Source: Mycobacterium kansasii ATCC 12478
GTDB taxonomy: Bacteria; Actinomycetota; Actinomycetes; Mycobacteriales; Mycobacteriaceae
Reading direction: 5' to 3'
NCBI RefSeq assembly: GCF_000157895.3
Contig: NC_022663.1
Location: forward strand, 3,286,001-3,350,000
Length of the DNA: 64,000 nt
Shown: positions 25,586 to 34,139 of the stretch, piece after piece
How positions within the stretch are numbered: position 1 is the first letter of the stretch
How the letters are laid out: each line of letters begins with the position of its first letter
The notes under the pieces: model-generated
The model's input: only the letters and a program-made list of their open reading frames with translations
Database searches by the model: none
Told to the model about the DNA's origin: nothing
Program-made: the position numbers and the translations under genes

Positions 25586-26316
25586 CATCTTTCACACGGG
25601 TCTCTTACCGACCCGGTGCACACCACAAACCGGTGGAGACTGATGTGGCCGATAGGAAAGTCGCGGTTGCGTCCTACAACTCGGGGCACTAGTCCAGCGC
25701 CGTCCAAGCCCGCCAGAGCTGTCCACCAGGCCGAGCCCATCGATGCCCCGACCGGGTCGTCGGCTGCTCATTACTGGCGGCCGGCCCGCCCAGCGCGATG
25801 CCGGAAGGCTTGCCGCTGGCGAACTTTTCCGATGGTGACTTGGAGCCCTCGCCGTCACCAAGGCTTAACTCGCCGAAAATCTCGGCGAAAACCAACACGC
25901 CCGAGGCGGTAACCTGGCCCGACACGCCGAGGAGATTGTTGTCCACACAATACGTGTGCCGTTGTATGGCGTTTATCTGCAGTGATGTTGCAACAACCCG
26001 CATTGATCCACAGGTTTTGCACACCCCGTTCAACACAGGGGTCAACGGATATGCACACACCATGCACAGCTTCATAAACAACGGCCCCTTGGAGGACCGG
26101 CCAGCAACGTTTAGCGTCGTCCCGGCGCAGGCGATGCGGGTGCCTTCGGGCGGCCAATTGAGCTGGGGCGGTGACGATGTGGGTGGCGTAGCACCCCGTC
26201 GGGTAACCGGCCAACCGAGCTGGGAGTGGGGATTGTTGTCGGAGCCTTGATTTACGCTCTGATTGTCGGCGGTCGAATGTGTGTTCGGATGCTCATGTCG
26301 GAGGAGGTGAGGGCCC
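25586..26316. other. 730-bp interval between rplI terminator and dnaB (Rv0057 position)
   Basis: M. tuberculosis has the hypothetical Rv0057 here. In this window no frame is convincing. A plus-strand frame (25798-26250, 150 codons) and a minus-strand frame (25689-26453) overlap each other, and neither resembles a known family. The minus frame carries two CxxC pairs (CMVCAY, CKTCG) but also runs antisense into dnaB. The stretch 25935-26060 has lower GC and contains TGTTGCAACA and CACAC...GTGTG inverted repeats. It probably holds the dnaB promoter. Confidence 0.5.
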
Positions 26317-28128
26317 ATGGCGGTCGTCGACGATCTCGCCCACCCCGGCATGGATGCCCCGCCTCCCACTGAGGACTTCGGCCGCCAACCCCCGCAGGAC
26401 CTTGCCGCGGAACAGTCCGTACTGGGCGGGATGCTGTTGAGCAAGGACGCCATCGCCGATGTGCTGGAACGGCTACGGCCCGGTGATTTCTATCGTCCTG
26501 CACACCAGAACGTCTACGACGCCATTCTCGACCTGTATGGGCGCGGCGAGCCGGCCGACGCTGTAACGGTCGCTGCCGAACTGGACCGTCGCGGGCTACT
26601 GCGCCGCATCGGCGGCGCACCGTATCTGCATACCCTGATCTCGACCGTGCCGACCGCCGCCAATGCGGGCTATTACGCCAGTATCGTCGCGGAGAAGGCG
26701 GTGTTGCGCCGGTTGGTCGAGGCGGGCACCCGGGTGGTGCAGTACGGCTATGCCGGTGCCGAGGGCGCCGATGTGGCCGAGGTGGTCGACCGCGCCCAGG
26801 CGGAAATCTACGATGTCGCCAATCGGCGGTTGTCGGAAGACTTTGTGCCGCTTGAGGATCTGCTGCAGCCGACGATGGACGAGATCGACGCCATCGCCTC
26901 CAATGGAGGTGTCTCGCGCGGTGTGCTGACGGGCTTTAGCGAACTGGATGAGGTGACCAACGGCCTGCACCCGGGGCAGATGATCATCGTCGCGGCGCGT
27001 CCGGGAGTGGGCAAGGCGCTGGCGCTGGAGACGCCGCTGCCCACACCGGCCGGTTGGACCACGATGGGCGACGTCGCCGTCGGCGATGAGTTGCTCGACG
27101 CCAACGGCTTGCCGACGCGGGTGGTCGGCGCGACGGGCGTCATGTTGGGACGCCCGTGCTATCAGATCGAGTTCTCCGACGGCACAACGATTGTCGCCGA
27201 TGCCGAACATCAGTGGCCGACCGGCCATGGGATCCGAACGTCAGCTCAATTGCGTTGTGGGCTGGACACGATCACGCCGGCCGGCTCCATGGTGCCGTGC
27301 GCCGAACACCGGCCCACCGCCACGCTGGCACCGGTATTGCGGGTCGTCTCGGTGCGCCGGGTGCCCAGTGTCGCGGTGCGCTGCGTCGAGGTGGACAACG
27401 CCGCGCATCTTTATCTGGCCGGCCGCGGGATGGTGCCGACCCACAACTCCACCCTCGGGTTGGACTTCCTGCGGTCGTGCTCGATCAAACACCGCCAGGC
27501 CAGCATCATCTTCTCGCTGGAGATGAGCAAGTCCGAGATCGTGATGCGGCTGTTGTCGGCGGAGGCCAAAATCAAGCTCTCCGACATGCGTTCGGGCCGC
27601 ATGACCGATGACGACTGGACGCGCTTGGCCCGGCGGATGAGCGAAATCAGCGAGGCGCCACTGTATATCGACGACTCGCCGAACATGACGATGATGGAGA
27701 TCCGCGCCAAGGCGCGCCGGCTGCGGCAGAAGGCCAACCTGCGTCTGGTGGTGGTCGACTACATGCAGCTGATGACCTCGGGCAAGAAGCACGAGTCGCG
27801 CCAGGTCGAGGTGTCGGAATTCTCGCGGCAACTCAAGCTGCTCGCCAAAGAACTCGAGGTTCCGGTCGTCGCGATCAGCCAGCTCAACCGCGGCCCCGAG
27901 CAGCGCACCGACAAGAAGCCGATGTTGTCTGATCTGCGTGAGTCGGGAAGCCTCGAACAAGATGCCGACGTCGTCATTTTGCTGCACCGGCCGGACGCAT
28001 TCGACCGTGACGATCCACGCGGGGGAGAGGCGGATTTCATTCTCGCCAAGCACCGTAACGGTCCGACCAAGACGGTGACTGTTGCGCACCAGCTGCACCT
28101 GTCGCGGTTCGCCAACATGGCTCGGTGA
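26317..28128 (+). CDS. dnaB: replicative DNA helicase with mini-intein
   Basis: A 603-residue precursor. The exteins (459 residues after splicing) form the replicative helicase that unwinds DNA at the fork: the N-terminal DnaB domain (PQDLAAEQSVLGGMLLSKDA, about 20-125) and the RecA-like ATPase domain from about 195. The Walker A motif is split: ARPGVGK ends the N-extein and STLGLDF starts the C-extein. Downstream motifs include LRLVVVDYMQLM (Walker B) and SDLRESGSLEQDADVV. ATG 26317 is preceded by GGAGGTGAG. The ATPase cannot work before intein removal. Confidence 0.98.
   Translation: MAVVDDLAHPGMDAPPPTEDFGRQPPQDLAAEQSVLGGMLLSKDAIADVLERLRPGDFYRPAHQNVYDAILDLYGRGEPADAVTVAAELDRRGLLRRIGGAPYLHTLISTVPTAANAGYYASIVAEKAVLRRLVEAGTRVVQYGYAGAEGADVAEVVDRAQAEIYDVANRRLSEDFVPLEDLLQPTMDEIDAIASNGGVSRGVLTGFSELDEVTNGLHPGQMIIVAARPGVGKALALETPLPTPAGWTTMGDVAVGDELLDANGLPTRVVGATGVMLGRPCYQIEFSDGTTIVADAEHQWPTGHGIRTSAQLRCGLDTITPAGSMVPCAEHRPTATLAPVLRVVSVRRVPSVAVRCVEVDNAAHLYLAGRGMVPTHNSTLGLDFLRSCSIKHRQASIIFSLEMSKSEIVMRLLSAEAKIKLSDMRSGRMTDDDWTRLARRMSEISEAPLYIDDSPNMTMMEIRAKARRLRQKANLRLVVVDYMQLMTSGKKHESRQVEVSEFSRQLKLLAKELEVPVVAISQLNRGPEQRTDKKPMLSDLRESGSLEQDADVVILLHRPDAFDRDDPRGGEADFILAKHRNGPTKTVTVAHQLHLSRFANMAR
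27016..27447 (+). other. DnaB mini-intein, 144 residues, class 3 signature
   Basis: The in-frame insertion splits the Walker A lysine from the serine. It starts ALALETPLPTPAGWTTMGDV and ends VPTHN, followed by Ser. Residue 1 is alanine, so the usual N-terminal nucleophile is missing. The class 3 triad is present: Trp67 in block B (ADAEHQW), Cys123 in block F (VRCVEVDN) and Thr142 in block G (VPTHN), numbering from intein residue 1. Class 3 inteins start with attack by the block F cysteine. Between blocks B and F there are only about 50 residues, so no homing endonuclease domain is present. M. tuberculosis has a much larger insertion at this site, while the M. leprae one is similarly short (from memory). 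Confidence 0.95.
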
Positions 28129-28137
28129 GTAGTTTGG

Positions 28138-28219
28138 GTGTGTAGGTTCTCAAGAACCCTGGCGGAATCTCACGAGTGATGGCGAGTGATGGCGGATGCG
28201 CCAACTTCGTGAGACACAC
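28138..28219 (+). ncRNA. possible three-way-junction RNA just after dnaB
   Basis: Three nested helices start 10 nt after the dnaB stop. Outer: GTGTGT (28138-28143) with ACACAC (28214-28219). Second: GGTTC/GAACC around TCAA (28145-28158). Third: TCTCACGA (28168-28175) with TCGTGAGA (28207-28214), enclosing a small GGCG-GATG-CGCC hairpin. The outer and third helices share one base. It may be a structured 3' UTR, a terminator or a small RNA. No U-tract is visible. Confidence 0.45.
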
Positions 28220-28301
28220 AGGTTGCTCAATCCCAAGGGTGTGTCGACGGCCATGTGACGGGCAGGTCACCGAAGCAGTCTGATCCGATTGCCGGGCCGA
28301 G

Positions 28302-28589
28302 GTGATCGCCATGGGCCGCAGCAGAGACAAGGCGTCGACAACTCGTCGTCAGACCGATCGGCATCCGCTACGCAGTTTGCGAACCTACATGCTGGACAAG
28401 GGATTTCATTCTCTCGGGGTGACCCCACACAATTTTCGCGCACTCGTTCTTGGGCAACCGGCGTTCATGGCACAGTTGCGGCCGACGGACATGGGTTTGG
28501 CGCGGCTGCGCGCGGATGATCGGCTATGGCGCCGCGGGACAGCTTTGGGCGACGTCGGCCCCGTTCAGAAGCGCTGTTTGGCGACGTAG
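28302..28589 (+). CDS. small hypothetical protein
   Basis: A 95-codon frame beginning at GTG 28302 or ATG 28311 (MGRSRDKASTTRRQTDRHPL). The sequence (LRTYMLDKGFHSLGVTPHNF, AFMAQLRPTDMGLARLRADD) looks protein-like, and third positions are moderately GC-rich, but I do not recognise a family. It ends 75 bp before the repeat protein start. It may be a fragment of a longer lost gene. Confidence 0.35.
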   Translation: MIAMGRSRDKASTTRRQTDRHPLRSLRTYMLDKGFHSLGVTPHNFRALVLGQPAFMAQLRPTDMGLARLRADDRLWRRGTALGDVGPVQKRCLAT

Positions 28590-28663
28590 TCATCGTCTGG
28601 ATTGACCGCGACCCCATTGGCGCCGTCGTCCACGGAGACGACGCCGAGCCATACACTTGCCGC

Positions 28664-29380
28664 GTGAACATCAGCAAGGTCATTATCGGTGCAGCGATAG
28701 CCCCTGTCCGCGCCGGCGTCGCAGTGGCCGACGCCGGACTCGCCGTTGCGGCCATGGCGCTCGGGGCTGTAAAGCAATCCTTGGGCGAGGAAGGCCCGAA
28801 GACCGTAGATCCGATTACCGACCTATTTCCGTTGCGCGGCGCAATCATAGGCGCCAATCGAGTTGCCGAACTAACCGAAAACGACCGGGCGATGGGGCGC
28901 GCTCTGGTCCGCGGCGGGCCGGCGGACAAGCTGATGCGTCCGGGTGGGGTTGTGGACCTGTTGACCGCGCCCGGCGGTTTACTCGATCGGGTATCCGTTG
29001 AAGGTACCGCGCTGGAGCGGATCCTGGCGCCCGGTGGGCTCGCAGATCGGCTGCTCGCTGAGGACGGGCCGGTCGAGCGGATGTTCGCCGAGGACGGCAT
29101 TGTCGAGCGGATGTTCGCCGAGGACGGCGTCATCGACAAGCTGCTGGCTAAGAACGGACCGCTCGAACAATTCACCGAAGCCGCTGAAATCCTGAGTCGG
29201 CTGGCGCCCGCCGTGGAGACGTTGACGCCCACCGCTGACACCCTCGAGTCTGCTGTCGATCGGCTCAACAGGATGATCAACTCGCTGAGTGCCATCACCG
29301 AACGCATTCCGCGGCGGCGGTCGACGCGGCCGCCTGCGCGTTCGAAGCGCAACATGGACCAGGATCCCGTCGATCAGTGA
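28664..29380 (+). CDS. hypothetical protein with degenerate 11-12 residue repeats
   Basis: About 238 residues from GTG 28664 (VNISKVIIGAAIAPVRAGVA). An N-terminal hydrophobic segment (about 5-40) is followed by a run of degenerate repeats (about 85-175) of the type LxxxGGxxDRLLAxxGxxERMF, for example ILAPGGLADRLLAEDG and RMFAEDGIVERMF. The amphipathic pattern suggests a solenoid or coiled arrangement at the membrane. The C-terminus has heptad-like LESAVDRLNRMINSLSAITE and then a basic tail. The open frame extends upstream to 28526, but similarity of style starts at 28664. I do not recognise the family. Confidence 0.7.
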   Translation: MNISKVIIGAAIAPVRAGVAVADAGLAVAAMALGAVKQSLGEEGPKTVDPITDLFPLRGAIIGANRVAELTENDRAMGRALVRGGPADKLMRPGGVVDLLTAPGGLLDRVSVEGTALERILAPGGLADRLLAEDGPVERMFAEDGIVERMFAEDGVIDKLLAKNGPLEQFTEAAEILSRLAPAVETLTPTADTLESAVDRLNRMINSLSAITERIPRRRSTRPPARSKRNMDQDPVDQ

Positions 29381-29820
29381 GCCGACCGGATCACTGACTC
29401 ACCACCGCTGGAGTTGGCGGCCGACCCGCCACCGCTCAGGCGCGGCGGCGGCATTGCGGACCTGGCCGCGGGCAGCCTGGGCCACACGCCCTCTGCGTGG
29501 CCCTGGAGGGATTCCTGAGCTTCATGGAAGACGGCCACGCTCGACTGGTTGGATCACCGGGCATCAGCCGGAAGCATTTGCCCCCACGCGCACCTATCGC
29601 GGATCTGTCGGGGCCGCGGCATGTCGATGGGCCAATTCACTTGGCGCATCAAGCATTCCCATTCGGCGCATTACGGGATGGTGTCACCGTGACGAATCGA
29701 GGGGACCACCGAGCCGAGCTCGGAATGGACGGCCAGGGGCTGCGCGGACCTGGTGGCTCGCCGTTGTCAGATGCTTCCGAGGCGATCATGGGCGGCGGAG
29801 AATCGCTCGCTTCCGCGTTG
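29381..29820. other. 440-bp interval without a supportable gene
   Basis: Overlapping plus-strand frames (for example 29497-29961) show no family signature and merge into the parE relic. I searched the segment just upstream of the relic for a ParD-like antitoxin and saw none. It is probably degraded accessory DNA. Confidence 0.5.
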
Positions 29821-29829
29821 ATACCAATA

Positions 29830-30118
29830 GCCGGTATGTACTTTCGCCCGCCGCGCGCGCGGATCCAGAACAGATCTGGCATTACACCTATGAGACCTGG
29901 GATGGCGATCAGGCCGAGAAGTACGTTCGTGAGATCCAGCGGGAATCGAGCGAGTCGTTGACAATCCAATGATCGGAAGGGCCTGCGACGAAATCCGCCT
30001 CGACTACCGGAAGCGCCCTGTCGGATCGCGCACGCTGTACTACCGGATTGCCAAGCGTCGACGTGATCGATGCGGCGCGCATACTCCACCAACGAATGGA
30101 TGTCGACCGGCACCTCGA
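29830..30118 (+). pseudogene. parE toxin pseudogene (frameshifted)
   Basis: Three adjacent frames together rebuild a ParE-type ribosome-independent toxin resembling M. tuberculosis ParE1. The first reads NSRYVLSPAARADPEQIWHY and ...YVREIQRESSESL, then a stop. The second (from 29969) reads IGRACDEIRLDYRKRPVGSR and TLYYRIAK. The third (from about 30057) reads VDVIDAARILHQRMDVDRHL. The region joining the first two is shortened, so there is one deletion/frameshift plus one simple frameshift. No start codon fits the first frame, and no ParD antitoxin is adjacent. The gene is dead. Confidence 0.85.
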
Positions 30119-30205
30119 CCGACCTGTGCACCGAGGTGCCGAAGCCAAGCAGAGCAGCAGACGGGGTAGAGTCCCGATACTGATTTCAACCATGCGGGAC
30201 ACGCA

Positions 30206-31420
30206 ATGACTGCCACCATCGACCCGGCCGAGTTCTTCGACGACGCGGCCATCCAGGACCCTTACCCGCTGTATGCCCGGCTGCGGAGTGAGGGCGGCGT
30301 TCATCGCGTCGGAGATTCGGAGTTCTACTTGGCCAGCAGCTGGGCGGCGATCACCGATGTGGTCAACCGGCCCGAGGTCTTCTCGTCGAATCTGACCGCG
30401 ACCATGACATTCACCCCCGCGGGTGGGGTCGTCCCATTCCCGATGGACGGCGTGGGCGGCCGGACGCACATCCTGGTCACCGCCGACGACCCCGTGCACG
30501 CTGCGCATCGCAAGCTGATGATCGGCCAGTTCACCGCCAAACGCGTGCAGGCATTGCAGCCGCTGATCACGCGGGTATTCGAAACACTCTGGGGCACAGC
30601 AGCTTACGACGGCACCATCGAGTGGATGGACGCCGTCGCCAACCGGTTGCCGATGAGCGTTGTCGCCGACCTGATCGGTGTCCCCGAGGCCGACGCCGAC
30701 CAGCTGGCGCGATGGGGTTATGCCAGCACCCAGCTGCTCGACGGGCTGATGTCGGCCGACGAGCTGGCCGCGTCGATGGCCGCGATTGGCGAGTTGAGCG
30801 CCTACATCACGACGCGGCTGCGGGTGGCCGCGACCAGCCCGCGTGACGACCTGATGGGTGTGCTGGCGAAGGCGTACGCGGCCGGCGAGCTCGACGCCTT
30901 CACCGCACAGCTGATCCTGGTCTCGCTGTTCAGCGCTGGCGGGGAGTCGACCGCATCACTGCTGGGCACCGCGGTGTCCATTCTGGCCACCGATGCGGCG
31001 CTGCAGCGGCGGCTCCGCGACCAGCCGGATCTGCTCGGTGTCTTCATCGAGGAGACCCTGCGGCTGGAGCCGCCGTTCCGCGCGCACTACCGCCATGTCC
31101 TGGGCGACACCGAACTCGCGGGTGCCGCGCTGCCGAGGAACTCCCGGGTGCTGCTGCTGTGGGGCGCGGCGAACCGCGATCCCGCTCATTTCGACGCCCC
31201 GGACGAATTCCGGCTGGACCGTCCGATCAGCAAGGGGCACATGAGCTTCGGCAAAGGCATCCACTTCTGCCTGGGCGCGCCGCTGGCCCGGCTCGAGACC
31301 GCGACCGTGCTACGGATGCTGCTGGACCGCACCGAGTGGTTCGAGGCCGCCGACGTCGGCCCATGGCTACCCAGCGTGCTCGCACGCCGGCGGGAGTTCC
31401 TGCGGTTGACCGTCAGCTGA
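30206..31420 (+). CDS. cyp144: cytochrome P450, CYP144 family
   Basis: A 404-residue soluble P450. It has the I-helix oxygen-activation motif FSAGGESTASLLG, the K-helix ExxR in IEETLRLEPPFRAHY, and the haem-binding FGKGIHFCLGAPLARLE with Cys355 as axial ligand. Across its length it follows the M. tuberculosis CYP144A1 sequence I remember (FFDDAAIQDPYPLYARLRSE, SSNLTATMTFT, LPSVLARRREFL). It lacks the roughly 30-residue N-terminal extension annotated for M. tuberculosis. Substrate unknown. The 222 bp after it contain an oxidoreductase relic on the opposite strand. Confidence 0.92.
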   Translation: MTATIDPAEFFDDAAIQDPYPLYARLRSEGGVHRVGDSEFYLASSWAAITDVVNRPEVFSSNLTATMTFTPAGGVVPFPMDGVGGRTHILVTADDPVHAAHRKLMIGQFTAKRVQALQPLITRVFETLWGTAAYDGTIEWMDAVANRLPMSVVADLIGVPEADADQLARWGYASTQLLDGLMSADELAASMAAIGELSAYITTRLRVAATSPRDDLMGVLAKAYAAGELDAFTAQLILVSLFSAGGESTASLLGTAVSILATDAALQRRLRDQPDLLGVFIEETLRLEPPFRAHYRHVLGDTELAGAALPRNSRVLLLWGAANRDPAHFDAPDEFRLDRPISKGHMSFGKGIHFCLGAPLARLETATVLRMLLDRTEWFEAADVGPWLPSVLARRREFLRLTVS

Positions 31421-31453
31421 CGTCGGCGGGGCCCGTCCCGCCGCCATCGAGCG

Positions 31454-31620
31454 TCAGGAAACGGTAACCATGACTTTCCCGCACTCGCGGCTCCCGGTGA
31501 GCAGCTCAAATGCCGCCTCTGCCCGGTCGAGCGGGAACCCCCCCTCCGCCGGCGCCGTGCCGGTTGCCGGCGACGGCCAGGCTTCTCGAGATGCTCGACG
31601 GAAACGCGGCGGTTGGTGAG
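31454..31620 (-). pseudogene. C-terminal relic of a zinc-type/quinone oxidoreductase
   Basis: The minus strand encodes PLDRAEAAFELLTGSRECGK followed by VMVTVS and a stop, the usual C-terminal ending of medium-chain dehydrogenases (PL..A..AF..L..G...GKVV). Upstream the frame loses similarity within about 40 codons because celA1 lies there. Only the last part of the gene survives. Confidence 0.55.
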
Positions 31621-31716
31621 ACAAGCTCGGATGACCCGTCACGAGATAGATTCGGCGTCCGCACCTGTCGTCGAGGATTGGCGTTTCTGACGTCGCGGCA
31701 CTATTTTACTGGCGTG

Positions 31717-32724
31717 ATGTCAATAGCTGCAGGTGCTGTCGCTCGGTGGATCGCCCCTTTTGTGGCGGTTGCGACCGTTGCCGGCCTGGTTTCTGCCGGC
31801 GCCGTGCATGTCGGTGCTGCCCCTGAGGTGCGTCTGGTCGACGCGGGAAACCCGCTGGCTGGACAGCCTTTCTACGTGGACCCGGCGTCGGCGGCCATGG
31901 CCGCCGCGCGCAACGCCAATCCGCCGAGTCCGCAGCTGACCGCCGTCGCCAATACCCCGCAGGCGTACTGGCTTGACCAGGCATTTCCAGCCGGTTCGGT
32001 AGGCGCGAGGGTCGCCGGGTACACCGGCGCGGCACAGGCTGCCGGCAGCATGCCGATTTTCGCGCTCTACGGAATTCCGCATCGCGACTGCGGTAGTTAC
32101 GCGTCTGGCGGGTTCGCGTCGGGGGCGGACTACCGCCAGTGGATCGACAGCATCTCGTCCGGCCTGGGCGGCTCGCCGGCGGCGATCATCGTCGAACCCG
32201 ATGCACTCGACATGGCCGACTGCCTGTCGGCTGACCAGCGCCAGGAACGCTTCGATCTGATCCGCTACGCGGTTGACACCCTGACCCGCGATCCGGCCGC
32301 GGCCGTCTACGTCGACGGCGGACACTCGCGGTGGTTGAGTGCCGAGGAAATCGCCGCCAGGCTCAACCAGGCCGGTGTTGGCCATGCGCGAGGGTTCAGT
32401 CTCAACGTCTCGAACTTCTTCAGTACCGACGAGGAAATCGGTTACGGCGAGGCGATTTCGGGGATGACGAACGGTGCGCACTACGTAATCGACACCTCGC
32501 GCAACGGCGCCGGACCGGCGCCCGACTCCGCACTGAGCTGGTGCAACCCCGGCGGGCGTGCCCTGGGCACCCCGCCCACCACGGCTACTGCGGGCGCGCA
32601 CGCCGACGCCTATCTTTGGGTCAAACGTCCCGGCGAATCCGACGGATCATGCAACGGGGGCCCTTCGGCGGGTCACTTCGTGAGTCAATACGCCATTGAT
32701 CTCGCCCAAAACGCCGGCCAATAA
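31717..32724 (+). CDS. celA1: GH6 family secreted cellulase-like hydrolase
   Basis: A 335-residue exported glycoside hydrolase of family 6. I start at ATG 31717 (MSIAAGAVARWIAPFVAVAT; GTG 31714 is equally placed), which opens directly into a signal peptide cleaved near GAVHVGAAP. The family signature YGIPHRDCGSYASGG with the catalytic aspartate is present, with IIVEPDALDMADC and GFSLNVSNFF following. It resembles M. tuberculosis CelA1 (Rv0062) throughout. Mycobacterial CelA1 hydrolyses cellulose, and no other cellulose gene is near. The longer upstream frame has no similarity. Confidence 0.95.
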   Translation: MSIAAGAVARWIAPFVAVATVAGLVSAGAVHVGAAPEVRLVDAGNPLAGQPFYVDPASAAMAAARNANPPSPQLTAVANTPQAYWLDQAFPAGSVGARVAGYTGAAQAAGSMPIFALYGIPHRDCGSYASGGFASGADYRQWIDSISSGLGGSPAAIIVEPDALDMADCLSADQRQERFDLIRYAVDTLTRDPAAAVYVDGGHSRWLSAEEIAARLNQAGVGHARGFSLNVSNFFSTDEEIGYGEAISGMTNGAHYVIDTSRNGAGPAPDSALSWCNPGGRALGTPPTTATAGAHADAYLWVKRPGESDGSCNGGPSAGHFVSQYAIDLAQNAGQ

Positions 32725-32975
32725 GACCACCCGGGGTTAGCCCCAGCGGCCACTGCACACGCGGCTGGTCAGGCGCGACGGTACGGCCAAGGCAGATCCG
32801 CGATGGCCTCAGGTGAGAATCGACCGGCAGTTCACCGCTTGACATGGGTGCGGTCGTGGACCGGGAAACGCCGAAGAAGGCGCCCGTTCAGCAAGCGGTG
32901 GTTGGTCGACGCGCGCAACGAGCGCAACGGGGACCTATCCGTGAGATGGTGTGGACGTTGGATTAGCGTGGCCAG

Positions 32976-34139
32976 GTGCTGGGTACGGTCGCCGTGGAGA
33001 ATTACCGCTCGCTGCGCCAGCTGGTCGTTCCGTTACGCCAGCTCAACGTCGTAACCGGGGCCAACGGCACCGGCAAGTCCAACCTGTATCGAGCGTTGCG
33101 CCTGCTGGCGGACTCGGCCCGCAACGGCGCGGTGGCTGCGCTGGCCCGCGAAGGCGGGCTGAGCTCAACGATATGGGCCGGGCCGGCGGTGATCGGTAGG
33201 TCAGTGCGCCAGGGGCGGCATCGGGTTCAGGGCACGGTGCGAACGGAGTCGGTCAGCCTGAAGCTGGGCTTTGCCGGTGACGAATTCGGCTATGCCCTGG
33301 ACCTCGGACTGCCCATTGCCACGCGCACCGAGTTCGGGCTCGATCCGGAGGTCAAGGTCGAGGCGCTGTGGGTCGGCCCGGTGTGGCGGCCCGCCACGGT
33401 GATAGCACAGCGTGGTGGCCCGACCGCACGGGTGCGAGACGGTGACGGTGGCTGGCACGTGATCGCCGACGTGCTGCGGCCGTTCGACTCGATGCTCAGT
33501 GAGCTGGCCGACCCGGTGCGTGCGCCGGAATTGATGCGGCTGCGCGAGCGGATGCGCAACTGGCGGTTTTACGACCATCTGCGCACCGACACCGACGCGC
33601 CCGCGCGGCAGCCCCGAATCGGCACGCGCACACCGGTATTGGGTCACGACGGCGCGGATCTGGCCGCGGCCTTGCAAACGATTCGAGAGATTGGCGACGA
33701 TGAGGCGCTCAGTGAAGCCATCGAGGGCGCGTTTCCGGGTAGCAGTGTCGATATCCGCAACGCCGACGGCCGCTTCGAACTCGTGCTGCACCAGCCCGGG
33801 ATGCTGCGGCCACTGGGCGCCGCCGAGTTGTCCGACGGCACACTGCGATATCTGCTTTGGGCCGCGGCCCTGCTGACACCACGTCCACCCCAGCTGCTGG
33901 TGCTCAACGAACCCGAGACCAGCTTGCACCCTGAGTTGTTGCCCGCCTTGGCATCGTTGATCGCCACAGCATCCGAGCACAGCCAAATTGTCGTCGTCAC
34001 CCACTCCGAGCCGCTTGTCGCGACCCTGCAACAGGCCTCGGACGTGCACACCGTCCGTCTGACCAAAGAACTCGGTGAGACCCGCATTGCCGGCCAGCGC
34101 CTGCTCGACCAACCGCCATGGCATTGGCCGCCGCGCTAG
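32976..34139 (+). CDS. AAA ATPase, SMC/RecF-like (AAA_21 type)
   Basis: A 387-residue ATPase. Walker A is GANGTGKS (residues 28-35) right after VAVENYRSLRQLVVPLRQLN, the pattern of RecF/OLD-like ATPases with an N-terminal FRS motif. Late motifs are the signature region ELSDGTLRYLLWAAALL, Walker B LLVLNEPETSLHPELLP and the switch IVVVTHSEPLVATL. The insert between halves is short, so there is no long coiled coil, and no TOPRIM or HNH domain is attached. Such stand-alone ATPases occur in phage-defence and DNA-repair settings, but no nuclease partner is adjacent, so the role is open. It is convergent with the Cys-repeat gene with a 4-bp overlap. Confidence 0.88.
   Translation: MLGTVAVENYRSLRQLVVPLRQLNVVTGANGTGKSNLYRALRLLADSARNGAVAALAREGGLSSTIWAGPAVIGRSVRQGRHRVQGTVRTESVSLKLGFAGDEFGYALDLGLPIATRTEFGLDPEVKVEALWVGPVWRPATVIAQRGGPTARVRDGDGGWHVIADVLRPFDSMLSELADPVRAPELMRLRERMRNWRFYDHLRTDTDAPARQPRIGTRTPVLGHDGADLAAALQTIREIGDDEALSEAIEGAFPGSSVDIRNADGRFELVLHQPGMLRPLGAAELSDGTLRYLLWAAALLTPRPPQLLVLNEPETSLHPELLPALASLIATASEHSQIVVVTHSEPLVATLQQASDVHTVRLTKELGETRIAGQRLLDQPPWHWPPR

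Noticed and set aside
29606..29692. Short frame GQFTWRIKHSHSAHYGMVSP upstream of the parE relic as a parD or metal-binding peptide
   Set aside because: It does not match ParD and has no ribosome-binding site or wider support.
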